Positions 1 to 5,499 of a stretch of 5,499 nt of DNA are shown here, in pieces (the first letter of the stretch is position 1; each line of letters begins with the position of its first letter). Source of the stretch: Verrucomicrobiota bacterium (GTDB taxonomy: Bacteria; Verrucomicrobiota; Verrucomicrobiia; Chthoniobacterales; Terrimicrobiaceae); NCBI GenBank assembly GCA_026398285.1, contig JAPLTI010000289.1, forward strand, positions 1-5,499. The letters run 5' to 3'. The notes under the pieces were generated by a model. The model saw only the letters and a list, made by a program, of their open reading frames with translations, was not told the origin of the DNA and searched no databases. A program made the position numbers and the translations under genes.

Positions 1-1
1 T

Positions 2-403
2 GGCACGCAAGATGACTACGAAAGAAAGCTAAATGCAGAGCGAGTAGTTGCTGCACAGCGCGAGGCTGCTGCAAAAAAAGCGAAAGAAGAGAGCGAAAGA
101 AAATTTGAAATTGAATTCAAAAAACTTGTTGAACAGGAGAGAATTGATGAGGAAAACCAACGTAAAAAAAAGGAAGCGGCAGTTCAAAAAAGAAAATTCC
201 AACTAAACGCTAAAGCCCTTGAAATAGTTTTGCAAAATGAGGAGAGCAAACGCGATGCAATAGCAGAGGAGATAACAAAGCTGCAAGGATCTTCCGTAGA
301 GCAGACTTTACTGGATAGACTAGCAAAAAAATATAGAGTGGCAGCAAGGGAAGTTGACAAAGCAAAGGCTGACATAGCTAGGCATAAAAAAGGAACTAGC
401 TAA
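2..403 (+). CDS. C-terminal part of a charged, coiled-coil-like protein (5' end outside window)
   Basis: A reading frame is open from the left edge to the TAA at 401-403 and gives 133 residues with no in-frame ATG, so the start lies outside the window. The product is dominated by Lys, Glu, Ala, Arg and Gln, with no Cys or Trp and almost no Pro or Gly. Roughly the first 100 residues look like one long helix or coiled coil, with runs such as AAAKKAKEESERKFE and EENQRKKKEAAVQKR. The last third (KLQGSSVEQTLLDRLAKKYR) looks like a short folded helical tail. No membrane segment or signal is visible in this part. Base composition is clearly richer in A+T than in zwf and glk, as expected for accessory DNA. 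The zinc-finger gene follows after 19 bases and may be co-transcribed. I do not recognise the family; no function is assigned. An uninterrupted 133-codon frame with this composition is unlikely to be chance. Confidence 0.75.
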   Translation, partial: GTQDDYERKLNAERVVAAQREAAAKKAKEESERKFEIEFKKLVEQERIDEENQRKKKEAAVQKRKFQLNAKALEIVLQNEESKRDAIAEEITKLQGSSVEQTLLDRLAKKYRVAAREVDKAKADIARHKKGTS

Positions 404-422
404 CACACATTAACCCAAAGCG

Positions 423-644
423 ATGTCGAATCGAAGTATTTTTGGCGACAAGGCAGTAAGCGGACCGATAAACCGAGATGCAGCCAAAGTTTCGAGGCAA
501 AAAAAAGCACCTAAGGAGCCTTCCAAGTTGAGGCACTACTGCCGAAGGTGCGGTAAAGAGTTTTCTTTTAAGAATGAACTGGAAACGCATTTGCTGGTTT
601 ATCACGCCAGATCATCAGAAATCATGTCGAGGCAAAAAAAGTGA
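423..644 (+). CDS. Small protein with a classical C2H2 zinc finger
   Basis: A 73-residue protein whose middle matches the eukaryote-type C2H2 finger: Y39-C40-X2-C43-GK-X-F-X5-L-X2-H56-X4-H61. That is C-X2-C-X12-H-X4-H, with the hydrophobic core Phe and Leu at their standard positions. The spacing differs from that of the Ros/MucR fingers best known in bacteria (C-X2-C-X9-H). The flanks are basic: residues 1-38 are Lys/Arg-rich and look disordered, and the tail is also basic, which fits nucleic-acid binding but does not prove it. The stretch SRQKK occurs twice (residues 24-28 and 69-73). No strong Shine-Dalgarno precedes the ATG at 423; upstream is only CCCAAAGCG. It follows the coiled-coil gene by 19 bases on the same strand. 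The perfect finger pattern argues that the frame is real; the role is unknown. Confidence 0.7.
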   Translation: MSNRSIFGDKAVSGPINRDAAKVSRQKKAPKEPSKLRHYCRRCGKEFSFKNELETHLLVYHARSSEIMSRQKK

Positions 645-768
645 ATAATCAAAGGGGTCGGGCATGAATGGCGCTAACTTAAGCTCGGTTTTGGACGTTT
701 TTTGTTTTTTTTGATGGGCGGTTTCTTCTCGGGAGGTGACCTATGGATTTGCGGGGTTTAGTCAGTGA
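645..768. other. Intergenic stretch with no recognised gene
   Basis: This gap lies between the zinc-finger gene and the first long repeat. It begins with a short relative of the repeat's left end (653-669) followed by GCGCTAACTTAAG, then a T-rich run at about 698-717. I found no hairpin directly before the T-run, so I do not call a terminator. No convincing reading frame is present. Confidence 0.5.
653..669 (+). repeat. Short copy of the repeat's left-end motif
   Basis: AGGGGTCGGGCATGAAT differs at two positions from AGGGGTCAGGCATAAAT, found near the left ends of the two long repeats (774-790 and 1632-1648). After this motif the sequence is unrelated to the long repeats. It may be the end of a related element or the remains of a third insertion. 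Confidence 0.5.
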
Positions 769-1002
769 GTCAGAGGGGTCAGGCATAAATTATTGATATT
801 TAATCACGCTAATCAGGTGCTTGAATCCAGCAAGTGTAAGAATTCGCCCCGCATTTTGACGCACTGGGTTTCGCAGTCTTACCGCAGTGTCATCGCTGAA
901 AGTTACTGATGCCGACGAGGACGTCGGCGCTCCGGCCGAGAACTTATTTATAGACGGGCCTGCCTGGGTAAGTGGGACGTCACAGAGGCCATCCCTCCAA
1001 GG
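769..1002 (+). repeat. 234-base direct repeat, copy 1
   Basis: It matches 1627-1860 base for base without gaps. There are seven substitutions (at 837, 900, 956, 959, 978, 980 and 984), so 227 of 234 positions agree. The left end is GTCAGAGGGGTCAGGCAT. It contains a 6-bp hairpin at 911-928. The reverse strand carries an open frame ending ...AGFKHLISVIKYQ, but I do not recognise it as a known protein. There is no obvious target-site duplication. It could be a REP-associated or MITE-like non-autonomous element, or the left part of a duplicated block. Confidence 0.9.
911..928. repeat. REP-like hairpin in repeat copy 1
   Basis: GCCGAC-GAGGAC-GTCGGC is a perfect 6-bp inverted repeat around a 6-base loop. 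The same hairpin is conserved in copy 2 at 1769-1786. Such short GC-rich palindromes are typical of repetitive extragenic palindromic elements; that class is an inference. Confidence 0.6.
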
Positions 1003-1101
1003 GGGGAGTTGTCGTTGAGGGCGTATTTTTTACCGATTCAAAGGCATTCTTCGACTCCGTGTCTTGGCGTGCTCCGTGAGAGGACTTGCCGGGGCCTTTG
1101 A
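1003..1101. other. Spacer between repeat copy 1 and hipA fragment 1
   Basis: No confident coding sequence is visible. It lies where copy 2 has hipA-like sequence directly after the repeat. A weak, frame-shifted echo of the hipA catalytic loop (AFDGAGN at about 1094-1114, against LDDHGKN in fragment 2) may be present, but this could be chance. Confidence 0.35.
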
Positions 1102-1434
1102 CGGCGCGGGAAACTGAGGCTGAGGGTCGACGAGGTCGCCCGCACATGGAGCCTCACCCCGGCGTATGATCTCACTTTCTCGCCAGGCATCCTGCGACGC
1201 GGCATGACGGTGGCCGGCGAAGTGTGGCCAAGCGGAAAAACCATGCAGGCCCTCTGCCTCGAAGCGGGTCTGACGGCGGTGGAATACAACGAAATTCTTC
1301 ACGCTGTGAAGACCGCCACTTTAGAGTGGAAGCGGTTCGCCAAAGAAGCCGGGGTGCCCGCTTCACTCGCAACGGAGGTGGAACAGCGCCTGCAAAAAAT
1401 GCGACAGGAAGTTCTCGGAGACGGATCGCAATGA
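1102..1434 (+). pseudogene. C-terminal fragment of a HipA-family kinase gene (fragment 1)
   Basis: The frame runs from after a stop at 1099-1101 to the TGA at 1432-1434. From about 1126 it reads like the end of a HipA toxin kinase: DEVARTWSLTPAYDLTFSPG, then GMTVAGEVWPSG, then helical text ending in KEAGVPASLATEVEQRL, the usual C-terminal layout of the family. HipA proteins phosphorylate cellular targets such as glutamyl-tRNA synthetase and are normally paired with the antitoxin HipB. Here only the YD motif with the metal-binding Asp and the C-terminal helices remain. The N-terminal domain, Gly-rich loop and catalytic DxxxxN loop are absent, and no hipB lies in the window, so this is a non-functional remnant. 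An internal ATG at 1204 would give 76 residues without any catalytic part. The stop overlaps an ATG (ATGA at 1431-1434) of the next truncated frame. Confidence 0.75.
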
Positions 1435-1448
1435 ACGGGAGAAATGGA

Positions 1449-1646
1449 ATGTCGGAGGTTCGAAGCGAGGTCGTTGATCGCCTTCTCTCCCGCAGTTTCT
1501 TGCCTCAAAAATACGCTCTCGCATTTTTTCGGGGTCGATTTATACCATCCGTTGTGACTGAAATGCAGCCAGTGCGCGTGCGCGCCAAGTTTTTCTTCGA
1601 GGGGGATAAAAAGTTTTTCATCAAGGGTCAGAGGGGTCAGGCATAA
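1449..1646 (+). pseudogene. 5' fragment of a gene cut by repeat copy 2, glycosidase/glycosyltransferase-like N-terminus
   Basis: The frame starts at ATG 1449, with GGGAGA at 1437-1442 as a well-placed Shine-Dalgarno; an earlier in-frame ATG at 1431 overlaps the hipA stop. It encodes 60 residues up to 1628, then six codons of repeat sequence and a TAA inside the repeat. The last native residues, VRVRAKFFFEGDKKFFIKG, resemble the start of the TIM-barrel glycosidase-like part of some glycosyltransferases, where a similar stretch usually continues into VTYG. This family guess is from memory and tentative. What is clear is that the sequence ends mid-protein at the repeat boundary. I do not see the rest of the gene in the window. 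The fragment has no catalytic residues and is probably dead. Confidence 0.5.
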
Positions 1647-1768
1647 ATTATTGATATTTAATCACGCTAATCAGGTGCTTGAATCCAGCAAGTGCAAGAA
1701 TTCGCCCCGCATTTTGACGCACTGGGTTTCGCAGTCTTACCGCAGTGTCATCGCTGAGAGTTACTGAT

Positions 1769-1786
1769 GCCGACGAGGACGTCGGC
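1769..1786. repeat. REP-like hairpin in repeat copy 2
   Basis: This is the same perfect 6-bp inverted repeat with a 6-base loop as at 911-928, unchanged between copies. Confidence 0.6.
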
Positions 1787-1832
1787 GCTCCGGCCGAGAA
1801 CTTATTTATAGACAGGACTGCCTGGGTAAGTG

Positions 1833-1856
1833 GGAGGGCACGGAGGCCATCCCTCC
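1833..1856. repeat. Second hairpin, repeat copy 2 only
   Basis: GGAGGG (1833-1838) pairs with CCCTCC (1851-1856) across a 12-base loop. In copy 1 the left arm reads GGACGT, so two of its six pairs are lost while the right arm is unchanged. Confidence 0.45.
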
Positions 1857-1860
1857 AAGG

Positions 1861-2095
1861 ACGGGTAGGATACCGGACCTCACCTTTTCCTTCTTGGCTC
1901 CTGTTTATCCTGCCATCCTGTCTAAAAATTCCGTTTTCAATATCCTCTCCTCCAATCTCGACGACCACGGCAAGAACCACGCCTTCTAACTCCAAGAGGC
2001 CACACACAGATGGAGCCTCACCCGGCCTATGATCTCACTTTCTCGCCAGGCATCCTGCAACGCGGCATGACAATCGCAAGCGAAGTGAGACCAAG
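1861..2095 (+). pseudogene. Decayed internal/C-terminal HipA-family kinase fragment (fragment 2)
   Basis: From about 1933 the frame reads VFNILSSNLDDHGKNHAF, the catalytic-loop signature of HipA-type kinases (Asp-Asp-His...Lys-Asn). It then hits a TAA at 1987-1989, continues as LQEATHRWSLT, and loses one C at about 2020-2023 relative to fragment 1. That shifts the frame before YDLTFSPGILQRGMTIASEV. From 2010 it aligns to 1146-1232 of fragment 1 with about 88% nucleotide identity over 87 bases. Similarity stops at a GT dinucleotide run (2095-2105). Upstream of 1933 the reading is doubtful. The stop, the frameshift and the missing N-terminal part make this a clear pseudogene. It lies directly upstream of the zwf leader. 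Confidence 0.72.
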
Positions 2096-2185
2096 TGTGT
2101 GTGTGAAGCTGGTAATCGTTGAACTTTCCCTACCCTGCAGGGATGTCTTGTCGCGGGGCACCTACTCCGATAGGAGAGAGTTTGT
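2096..2185 (+). promoter_or_regulatory. zwf upstream leader
   Basis: A 90-base gap between the hipA remnant and zwf should hold the promoter of the zwf-glk unit. It contains a perfect 10-base palindrome CCCTGCAGGG (2133-2142) and a possible -35-like TTGAAC (2119-2124), but no convincing -10 box at the right distance. AGGAG at 2172-2176 is a strong Shine-Dalgarno nine bases before the zwf ATG and fixes that start. The palindrome could be an operator or chance. Confidence 0.4.
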
Positions 2186-3715
2186 ATGTCCACCAAACCA
2201 TTGACCGGCCATGAATGTCCTGGCGACCCGTGCACGATTGTCATCTTCGGAGCATCGGGCGACCTCACCAAGCGCAAGCTCCTTCCTGCGCTTTACAATC
2301 TCAAAGCCCTCAAGCTTCTGCCTGAGAATTTCGCCGTCATCGGTGTGGCTGTGAGCGACAGCAATGACGAACTCTTCCGCACGCAGATCACCTCGGACAT
2401 CCAGCAATTTGCCACCCGTCCGGTCGATCAGGCTGAGTGGGACGACTTTTCCAAGCGGAGCTATTACCTCTCTGGAGACTTCAACAATCCCGACACCTTC
2501 CAGCACCTCGGGGCGAAGATCACAGATGTCCAAAAAACCTGGAATCTGTCTGGCAATGTTCTTTTCTACCTCGCCATCGCGCCCACTTTCTTCGGCAAAG
2601 TTGTCGAGCAGCTTGGAAATGCCGGCCTCACCGAGGAAAAGCCGGATGCATGGCGCCGGGTCATCATTGAAAAACCCTTCGGCCACGATCTGCAGAGCGC
2701 CCGCGACTTGAATGCGGACCTCACCAAGCATGTCGCCGAGTCGCAGATTTACCGCATCGACCACTACCTCGGCAAAGAAACCGTGCAGAACATCATGGTC
2801 TTCCGCTTCGGGAACAGCGTGTTTGAGCCAATCTGGAACCGCCGCTACATCGACTATGTGCAGATCACCGTCGCCGAGGAGCTCGGCGTGGAGCTGCGCG
2901 GCGGCTACTACGACCACTCCGGCGTGACGCGCGACATGGTGCAAAACCACATTCTCTCCGTGCTATCGCTCGTCGCCATGGAGCCTCCCACCTCGATCTC
3001 CGGCGACAGCGTGCGCAATGAGAAGGTGAAGGTCCTTGAGGCCATTCGCCCGATGGAGCCCGAGGAAGTCCTCGCCAACACCGTCCGCGGACAATACGGC
3101 GCCGGTATCATCGACGGAAAAAATGTTCCCGCCTACCGCACCGAGCCGAATGTGAATCCACAGTCAAACACCGAGACCTTCGTCGCTATGAAGCTCGAGG
3201 TGGACAACTGGCGCTGGGCCGATGTGCCATTTTACATCCGCAGTGGCAAGCGACTCGCCGCGCGCACGACGCAGATCGTCATTGGCTTCAAGCGAACACC
3301 TCTCCTGCTTTTCGGAAAAGGTGTTGAAGATAACATCATGCCAAACCGCCTGGTTATCCATGTGCAACCGGACGAGGGCATCACGATGGATATTCACGCC
3401 AAGCGGCCAGGGCCGGGAATCTCGATCGCCAATGTGCCGCTCGACTTCAGTTATCAGGAGTTTGGCGAATCCAATGCCGCCACGGGCTACGAGACGCTCC
3501 TCTACGATTGCATGATCGGCGATATGACGCTTTTCCACCGCTACGACAGCGTGGACGCCTCCTGGCGCATCGTAAATCCCATCCTGGATGTCTGGCAGGC
3601 TCTCCACCCGCGCGATTTTCCAAACTACGCCGCCGGCACTTGGGGGCCCGAGGCGTCGGATCGCCTCATCGAGAAATCCGGTCACGCTTGGCACCACTAC
3701 TTACTTAATAAGTAA
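2186..3715 (+). CDS. zwf: Glucose-6-phosphate 1-dehydrogenase
   Basis: This cytosolic enzyme oxidises glucose-6-phosphate with NAD(P)+ to 6-phosphoglucono-lactone, the entry step of the oxidative pentose phosphate and Entner-Doudoroff routes. At 509 residues it has the usual family length. The N-terminal Rossmann domain carries GASGDLTKRK (residues 22-31), the dinucleotide-binding signature. EKPFG at 162-166 precedes the family signature RIDHYLGKE at 190-198, whose His and Lys contact the substrate phosphate. The catalytic-base His is H255 in MVQNH (251-255), followed by the C-terminal alpha+beta domain. The start is set by AGGAG nine bases upstream. The stop TAA shares its last A with the glk ATG, so the two are translationally coupled. 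All key residues are present and the frame is intact. The coenzyme preference cannot be read with confidence. Confidence 0.97.
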   Translation: MSTKPLTGHECPGDPCTIVIFGASGDLTKRKLLPALYNLKALKLLPENFAVIGVAVSDSNDELFRTQITSDIQQFATRPVDQAEWDDFSKRSYYLSGDFNNPDTFQHLGAKITDVQKTWNLSGNVLFYLAIAPTFFGKVVEQLGNAGLTEEKPDAWRRVIIEKPFGHDLQSARDLNADLTKHVAESQIYRIDHYLGKETVQNIMVFRFGNSVFEPIWNRRYIDYVQITVAEELGVELRGGYYDHSGVTRDMVQNHILSVLSLVAMEPPTSISGDSVRNEKVKVLEAIRPMEPEEVLANTVRGQYGAGIIDGKNVPAYRTEPNVNPQSNTETFVAMKLEVDNWRWADVPFYIRSGKRLAARTTQIVIGFKRTPLLLFGKGVEDNIMPNRLVIHVQPDEGITMDIHAKRPGPGISIANVPLDFSYQEFGESNAATGYETLLYDCMIGDMTLFHRYDSVDASWRIVNPILDVWQALHPRDFPNYAAGTWGPEASDRLIEKSGHAWHHYLLNK

Positions 3716-4716
3716 TGGCCACACGGCAACACCTCATCCTTGCCGGCGACATCGGCGGCACGAAGACCAACCTCGCCCTCTTCGGTGTGGCGGGAAACTC
3801 CCTATCGATCCTCCGCGAGCAGCGTTATCATAGCGCCGGCTATCCCGGCTTGAACGCGATGCTGCGCGAGTTTCTTGGACGCGACACCCCGCCCGTGCTG
3901 GCGGCGGGCTTTGGCATTCCGGGCGTCGTCAGCAATGGACGCGCCAAGCCCACCAACCTCACTTGGGGTGTCGATGCCGCTGAGATCGCCCAAGAATGTG
4001 GAATTCCCCCTGTCGCCGGTCTGAACGACCTCGAAGCGAATGCGCACGGCATCGCACATCTCCAAGCGAGCGACTTCGCGATTGTGCAGCAAGGTGCCGC
4101 CGGATCCAAAGGCAACCGCTGCGTCGTTTCGCCTGGAACCGGACTCGGTCAGGCGGGGCTTTACTGGGATGGCCACAAACACCATGTCTGGGCCTGCGAG
4201 GGCGGACACGCGGATTTTGCACCGAGAAACGAGCTCGAAATCGCCCTGCTTGAATATCTCATCAAGCAATACGGCCATGTCAGCGCCGAACGGGTCGCCT
4301 CCGGCCTTGGCATCGAAAATATCTACAAATTTCTCCGCGACACCGGCCGTGGCAAGGAACTCTCCGCCGTCGCCGATGAAATGAAACAAACCGACGCTGG
4401 TGCTGTGATCGCGAAATATGCCAACTCTGGGGAGTGCCCGATGTGCGCCAAGACGCTGGATATTTTCGTCAACTGCCTCGGAGCCGAAGCTTCGAACATG
4501 GCACTGAAAACCATGTCCACCGGCGGCGTGTTTCTTGGAGGCGGCATACCCGTGAAGCTCCTCAGCCACATCCAGAGCGTCGCATTTCTCCACGCCTTCA
4601 ATGACAAGTGCCGACTCTCATCCATTATGGAAAACATGCCTGTCCTCGTCATCCTGAATGACCAGGCGGCCCTCCTCGGTGCCGCCTACCACGCTCTCGA
4701 CAAGGCGACCAACTGA
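3715..4716 (+). CDS. glk: Glucokinase, E. coli Glk type
   Basis: It phosphorylates glucose with ATP to glucose-6-phosphate in the cytosol, supplying the substrate of the upstream zwf product. The 333-residue length fits the bacterial glucokinase family (Pfam Glucokinase). Visible motifs, in order, are GDIGGTKTNLAL (11-22, the phosphate-1 loop); LNDLEA (103-108), with D105 as the likely catalytic base matching the Asp of E. coli Glk; PGTGLGQAGL near 140-149, phosphate-2; EGGHADFAP (162-170), a family signature for glucose contact; and FLGGGIP (273-279), the adenosine-site region. It is not a ROK-type kinase, since the ROK zinc-binding cysteine cluster is not seen. The ATG overlaps the zwf stop by one base (TAATG), with no good Shine-Dalgarno of its own, so translation probably depends on terminating zwf ribosomes. 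Nothing is missing or odd in the frame. Confidence 0.95.
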   Translation: MATRQHLILAGDIGGTKTNLALFGVAGNSLSILREQRYHSAGYPGLNAMLREFLGRDTPPVLAAGFGIPGVVSNGRAKPTNLTWGVDAAEIAQECGIPPVAGLNDLEANAHGIAHLQASDFAIVQQGAAGSKGNRCVVSPGTGLGQAGLYWDGHKHHVWACEGGHADFAPRNELEIALLEYLIKQYGHVSAERVASGLGIENIYKFLRDTGRGKELSAVADEMKQTDAGAVIAKYANSGECPMCAKTLDIFVNCLGAEASNMALKTMSTGGVFLGGGIPVKLLSHIQSVAFLHAFNDKCRLSSIMENMPVLVILNDQAALLGAAYHALDKATN

Positions 4717-4748
4717 GGTTCGCGCCCTGACGTCGAGGCCAGATCGGA
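4717..4748. other. Short convergent gap
   Basis: Only 32 bases separate the glk stop from the stop of the opposing HDOD gene. I see no stem followed by a T-run on either strand, so no intrinsic terminator is called here. Confidence 0.5.
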
Positions 4749-5498
4749 TCAGGTGAAGCGGATTTCTCCCGAGGGGCTAATGAATCGCTGAATGGTCGCG
4801 AGGATTTCAGGAATGGCGGCATCCATTTCGTCATCCTTGAAACCGACCTCCTTGAGCGCGTCCTCATCCGGTTCGTAGTAGAAACCATCAACGCCCACGC
4901 CGTAACCGATCTGTGTGGCGACATGTTTGGCGGCGTGGATGAGGGTCGCAATTTTTCTCTCCGAATCGGGGCACTCCGAGGGGGTTTGATAGAACTGCCC
5001 CACAGAAACAAAAGTGGATGGGAAGCCCCAGTTTTCCAAAAGGGCTTTGGTGACCTGGCTGGAATCATAGCCGAGAATGGCGGTTTCCGCCTCGCGCCAT
5101 GTTGCATATTCGTTTGGAACGCGGCTCGCCACCTCGTCGAGAGCGCTGAGATTCGCGTAGGCGAGGGCGAACTTGCCCAGATCGTGGATCAGTCCAGCGG
5201 TATATGCGGTCGAAGTGTCCGCCAGATTGGTCATGCCAGCAAAGACCTCCGCGCAGATCGCTACACACAGGGAGTGGCGACAGAGGTCTCCAGGTTCCCA
5301 TCCATAGCCCCGCAGTGGATGCACAAGCCAGCGTCCGGTGAGTGTGTTTGCGGCGATCCGGTAGAGGGTTTTGCTGCCCAAGCGAAGGACGGCATCAGCG
5401 ATATTGTCGCAGCGTGACGCATTTCCGAAGTAGGCGGAGTTGGCCGTTCTCAGCACGCTGGTCGCGAGACCGGTATCCATTGTGATGAGGGTTTCGAG
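4749..5498 (-). CDS. HDOD-domain protein (N-terminus outside window)
   Basis: The minus-strand frame runs from the right edge to TGA (TCA at 4749-4751). An ATG at 5478-5480 is probably internal, because the frame stays open beyond it (LETLIT before MDTGLATSVL) and the joined text matches the conserved HDOD start, where a D..L....L..ANSA.YG pattern sits inside the domain. Counting from that Met, ANSAYFG (13-19) is the HDOD signature, followed by the helix AVLRLGSKTLYRI. GLIHDLGK (96-103) retains the His-Asp pair (H99, D100) often lost in this family. The last third (DALKEVGFKDDEMDAAIPEILATI) is helical and extends past the core domain. HDOD proteins are non-catalytic or poorly understood relatives of HD phosphohydrolases, found in signalling, often with response-regulator or GGDEF parts. 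Any such N-terminal partner would be beyond the window. It converges on glk and is probably unrelated to sugar metabolism. Confidence 0.88.
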   Translation of the reverse strand, partial: LETLITMDTGLATSVLRTANSAYFGNASRCDNIADAVLRLGSKTLYRIAANTLTGRWLVHPLRGYGWEPGDLCRHSLCVAICAEVFAGMTNLADTSTAYTAGLIHDLGKFALAYANLSALDEVASRVPNEYATWREAETAILGYDSSQVTKALLENWGFPSTFVSVGQFYQTPSECPDSERKIATLIHAAKHVATQIGYGVGVDGFYYEPDEDALKEVGFKDDEMDAAIPEILATIQRFISPSGEIRFT

Positions 5499-5499
5499 T

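Larger units (their letters stand above)
1627..1860 (+). repeat. 234-base direct repeat, copy 2
   Basis: It is identical to 769-1002 except for seven substitutions, at a constant offset of 858. Its left boundary cuts the truncated frame beginning at 1449, and its right boundary is followed at once by a hipA-like remnant. It contains the conserved hairpin at 1769-1786 and a second hairpin at 1833-1856 that is intact only in this copy. Confidence 0.9.

Noticed and set aside
698..717. T-rich run as an intrinsic terminator for the zinc-finger gene
   Set aside because: No GC-rich stem directly precedes the T-run.
733..750. GTGACCTATGGATTT reads VTYGF, possibly the missing continuation of the gene cut at 1627
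   Set aside because: Only four residues fit, a stop follows soon, and the surrounding text does not match. It is most likely chance.
1648..2007. 119-residue minus-strand frame across repeat copy 2
   Set aside because: Its N-terminal third is antisense to the hipA remnant and the rest is repeat sequence. The same frame in copy 1 continues into unrelated text, so no coherent protein is supported.
2162..2950. 262-residue minus-strand frame opposite zwf
   Set aside because: It lies almost wholly antisense to the conserved zwf frame, and its protein text shows no family features. It is a by-product of GC-rich codon use.
3802..4593. 263-residue minus-strand frame opposite glk
   Set aside because: It is antisense to a fully conserved glucokinase, with no recognisable domain.
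5478..5480. ATG as start of the HDOD gene
   Set aside because: The frame stays open to the window edge and upstream residues fit the domain, so the true start is outside.
1..5499. CRISPR array, tRNA or rRNA genes, intact transposase
   Set aside because: No regularly spaced short repeats, cloverleaf-like segments, rRNA signatures or transposase motifs were seen on either strand.

Overview
The window comes from a bacterial chromosome. Two well-kept, GC-rich metabolic genes and a signalling-domain gene (right, about 2186-5499) lie beside a scrambled accessory stretch (left, 1-2100). The protein style (G6PD, E. coli-type glucokinase, HDOD protein) and the palindrome-rich repeats suggest a Verrucomicrobiota-like genome. 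This is an inference from pattern memory; no rRNA or other lineage marker is present.

Left edge (1-644): visibly AT-rich. An open frame entering from the left encodes the C-terminal 133 residues of a very charged, Lys/Glu/Ala-rich helical protein (2-403). After a 19-base gap comes a 73-residue protein with a textbook C2H2 zinc finger (423-644).

Mosaic region (645-2185): a 234-base sequence occurs twice in direct orientation (769-1002 and 1627-1860; 227/234 identical, no indels, offset 858). Each copy is followed by a decayed fragment of a HipA-type kinase gene. The first hipA fragment keeps the C-terminus and natural stop; the second keeps the catalytic-loop region but has a stop and a frameshift. 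Between them lies the 5' end of a gene that resembles the start of a glycosidase/glycosyltransferase-like protein. It breaks off exactly where the second repeat begins. A shorter relative of the repeat's left end lies at 653-669. No intact transposase is visible.

Right part: zwf (glucose-6-phosphate dehydrogenase, 2186-3715) and glk (glucokinase, 3715-4716) overlap by one base (TAATG) and form a two-gene unit: Glk makes glucose-6-phosphate and Zwf oxidises it into the pentose phosphate or Entner-Doudoroff route. A convergent HDOD-domain gene (4749 to the right edge, minus strand) lacks its N-terminus because the window ends.

I do not see a complete undescribed system. The points most worth a second look are the paired repeat/hipA modules and the small zinc-finger protein.
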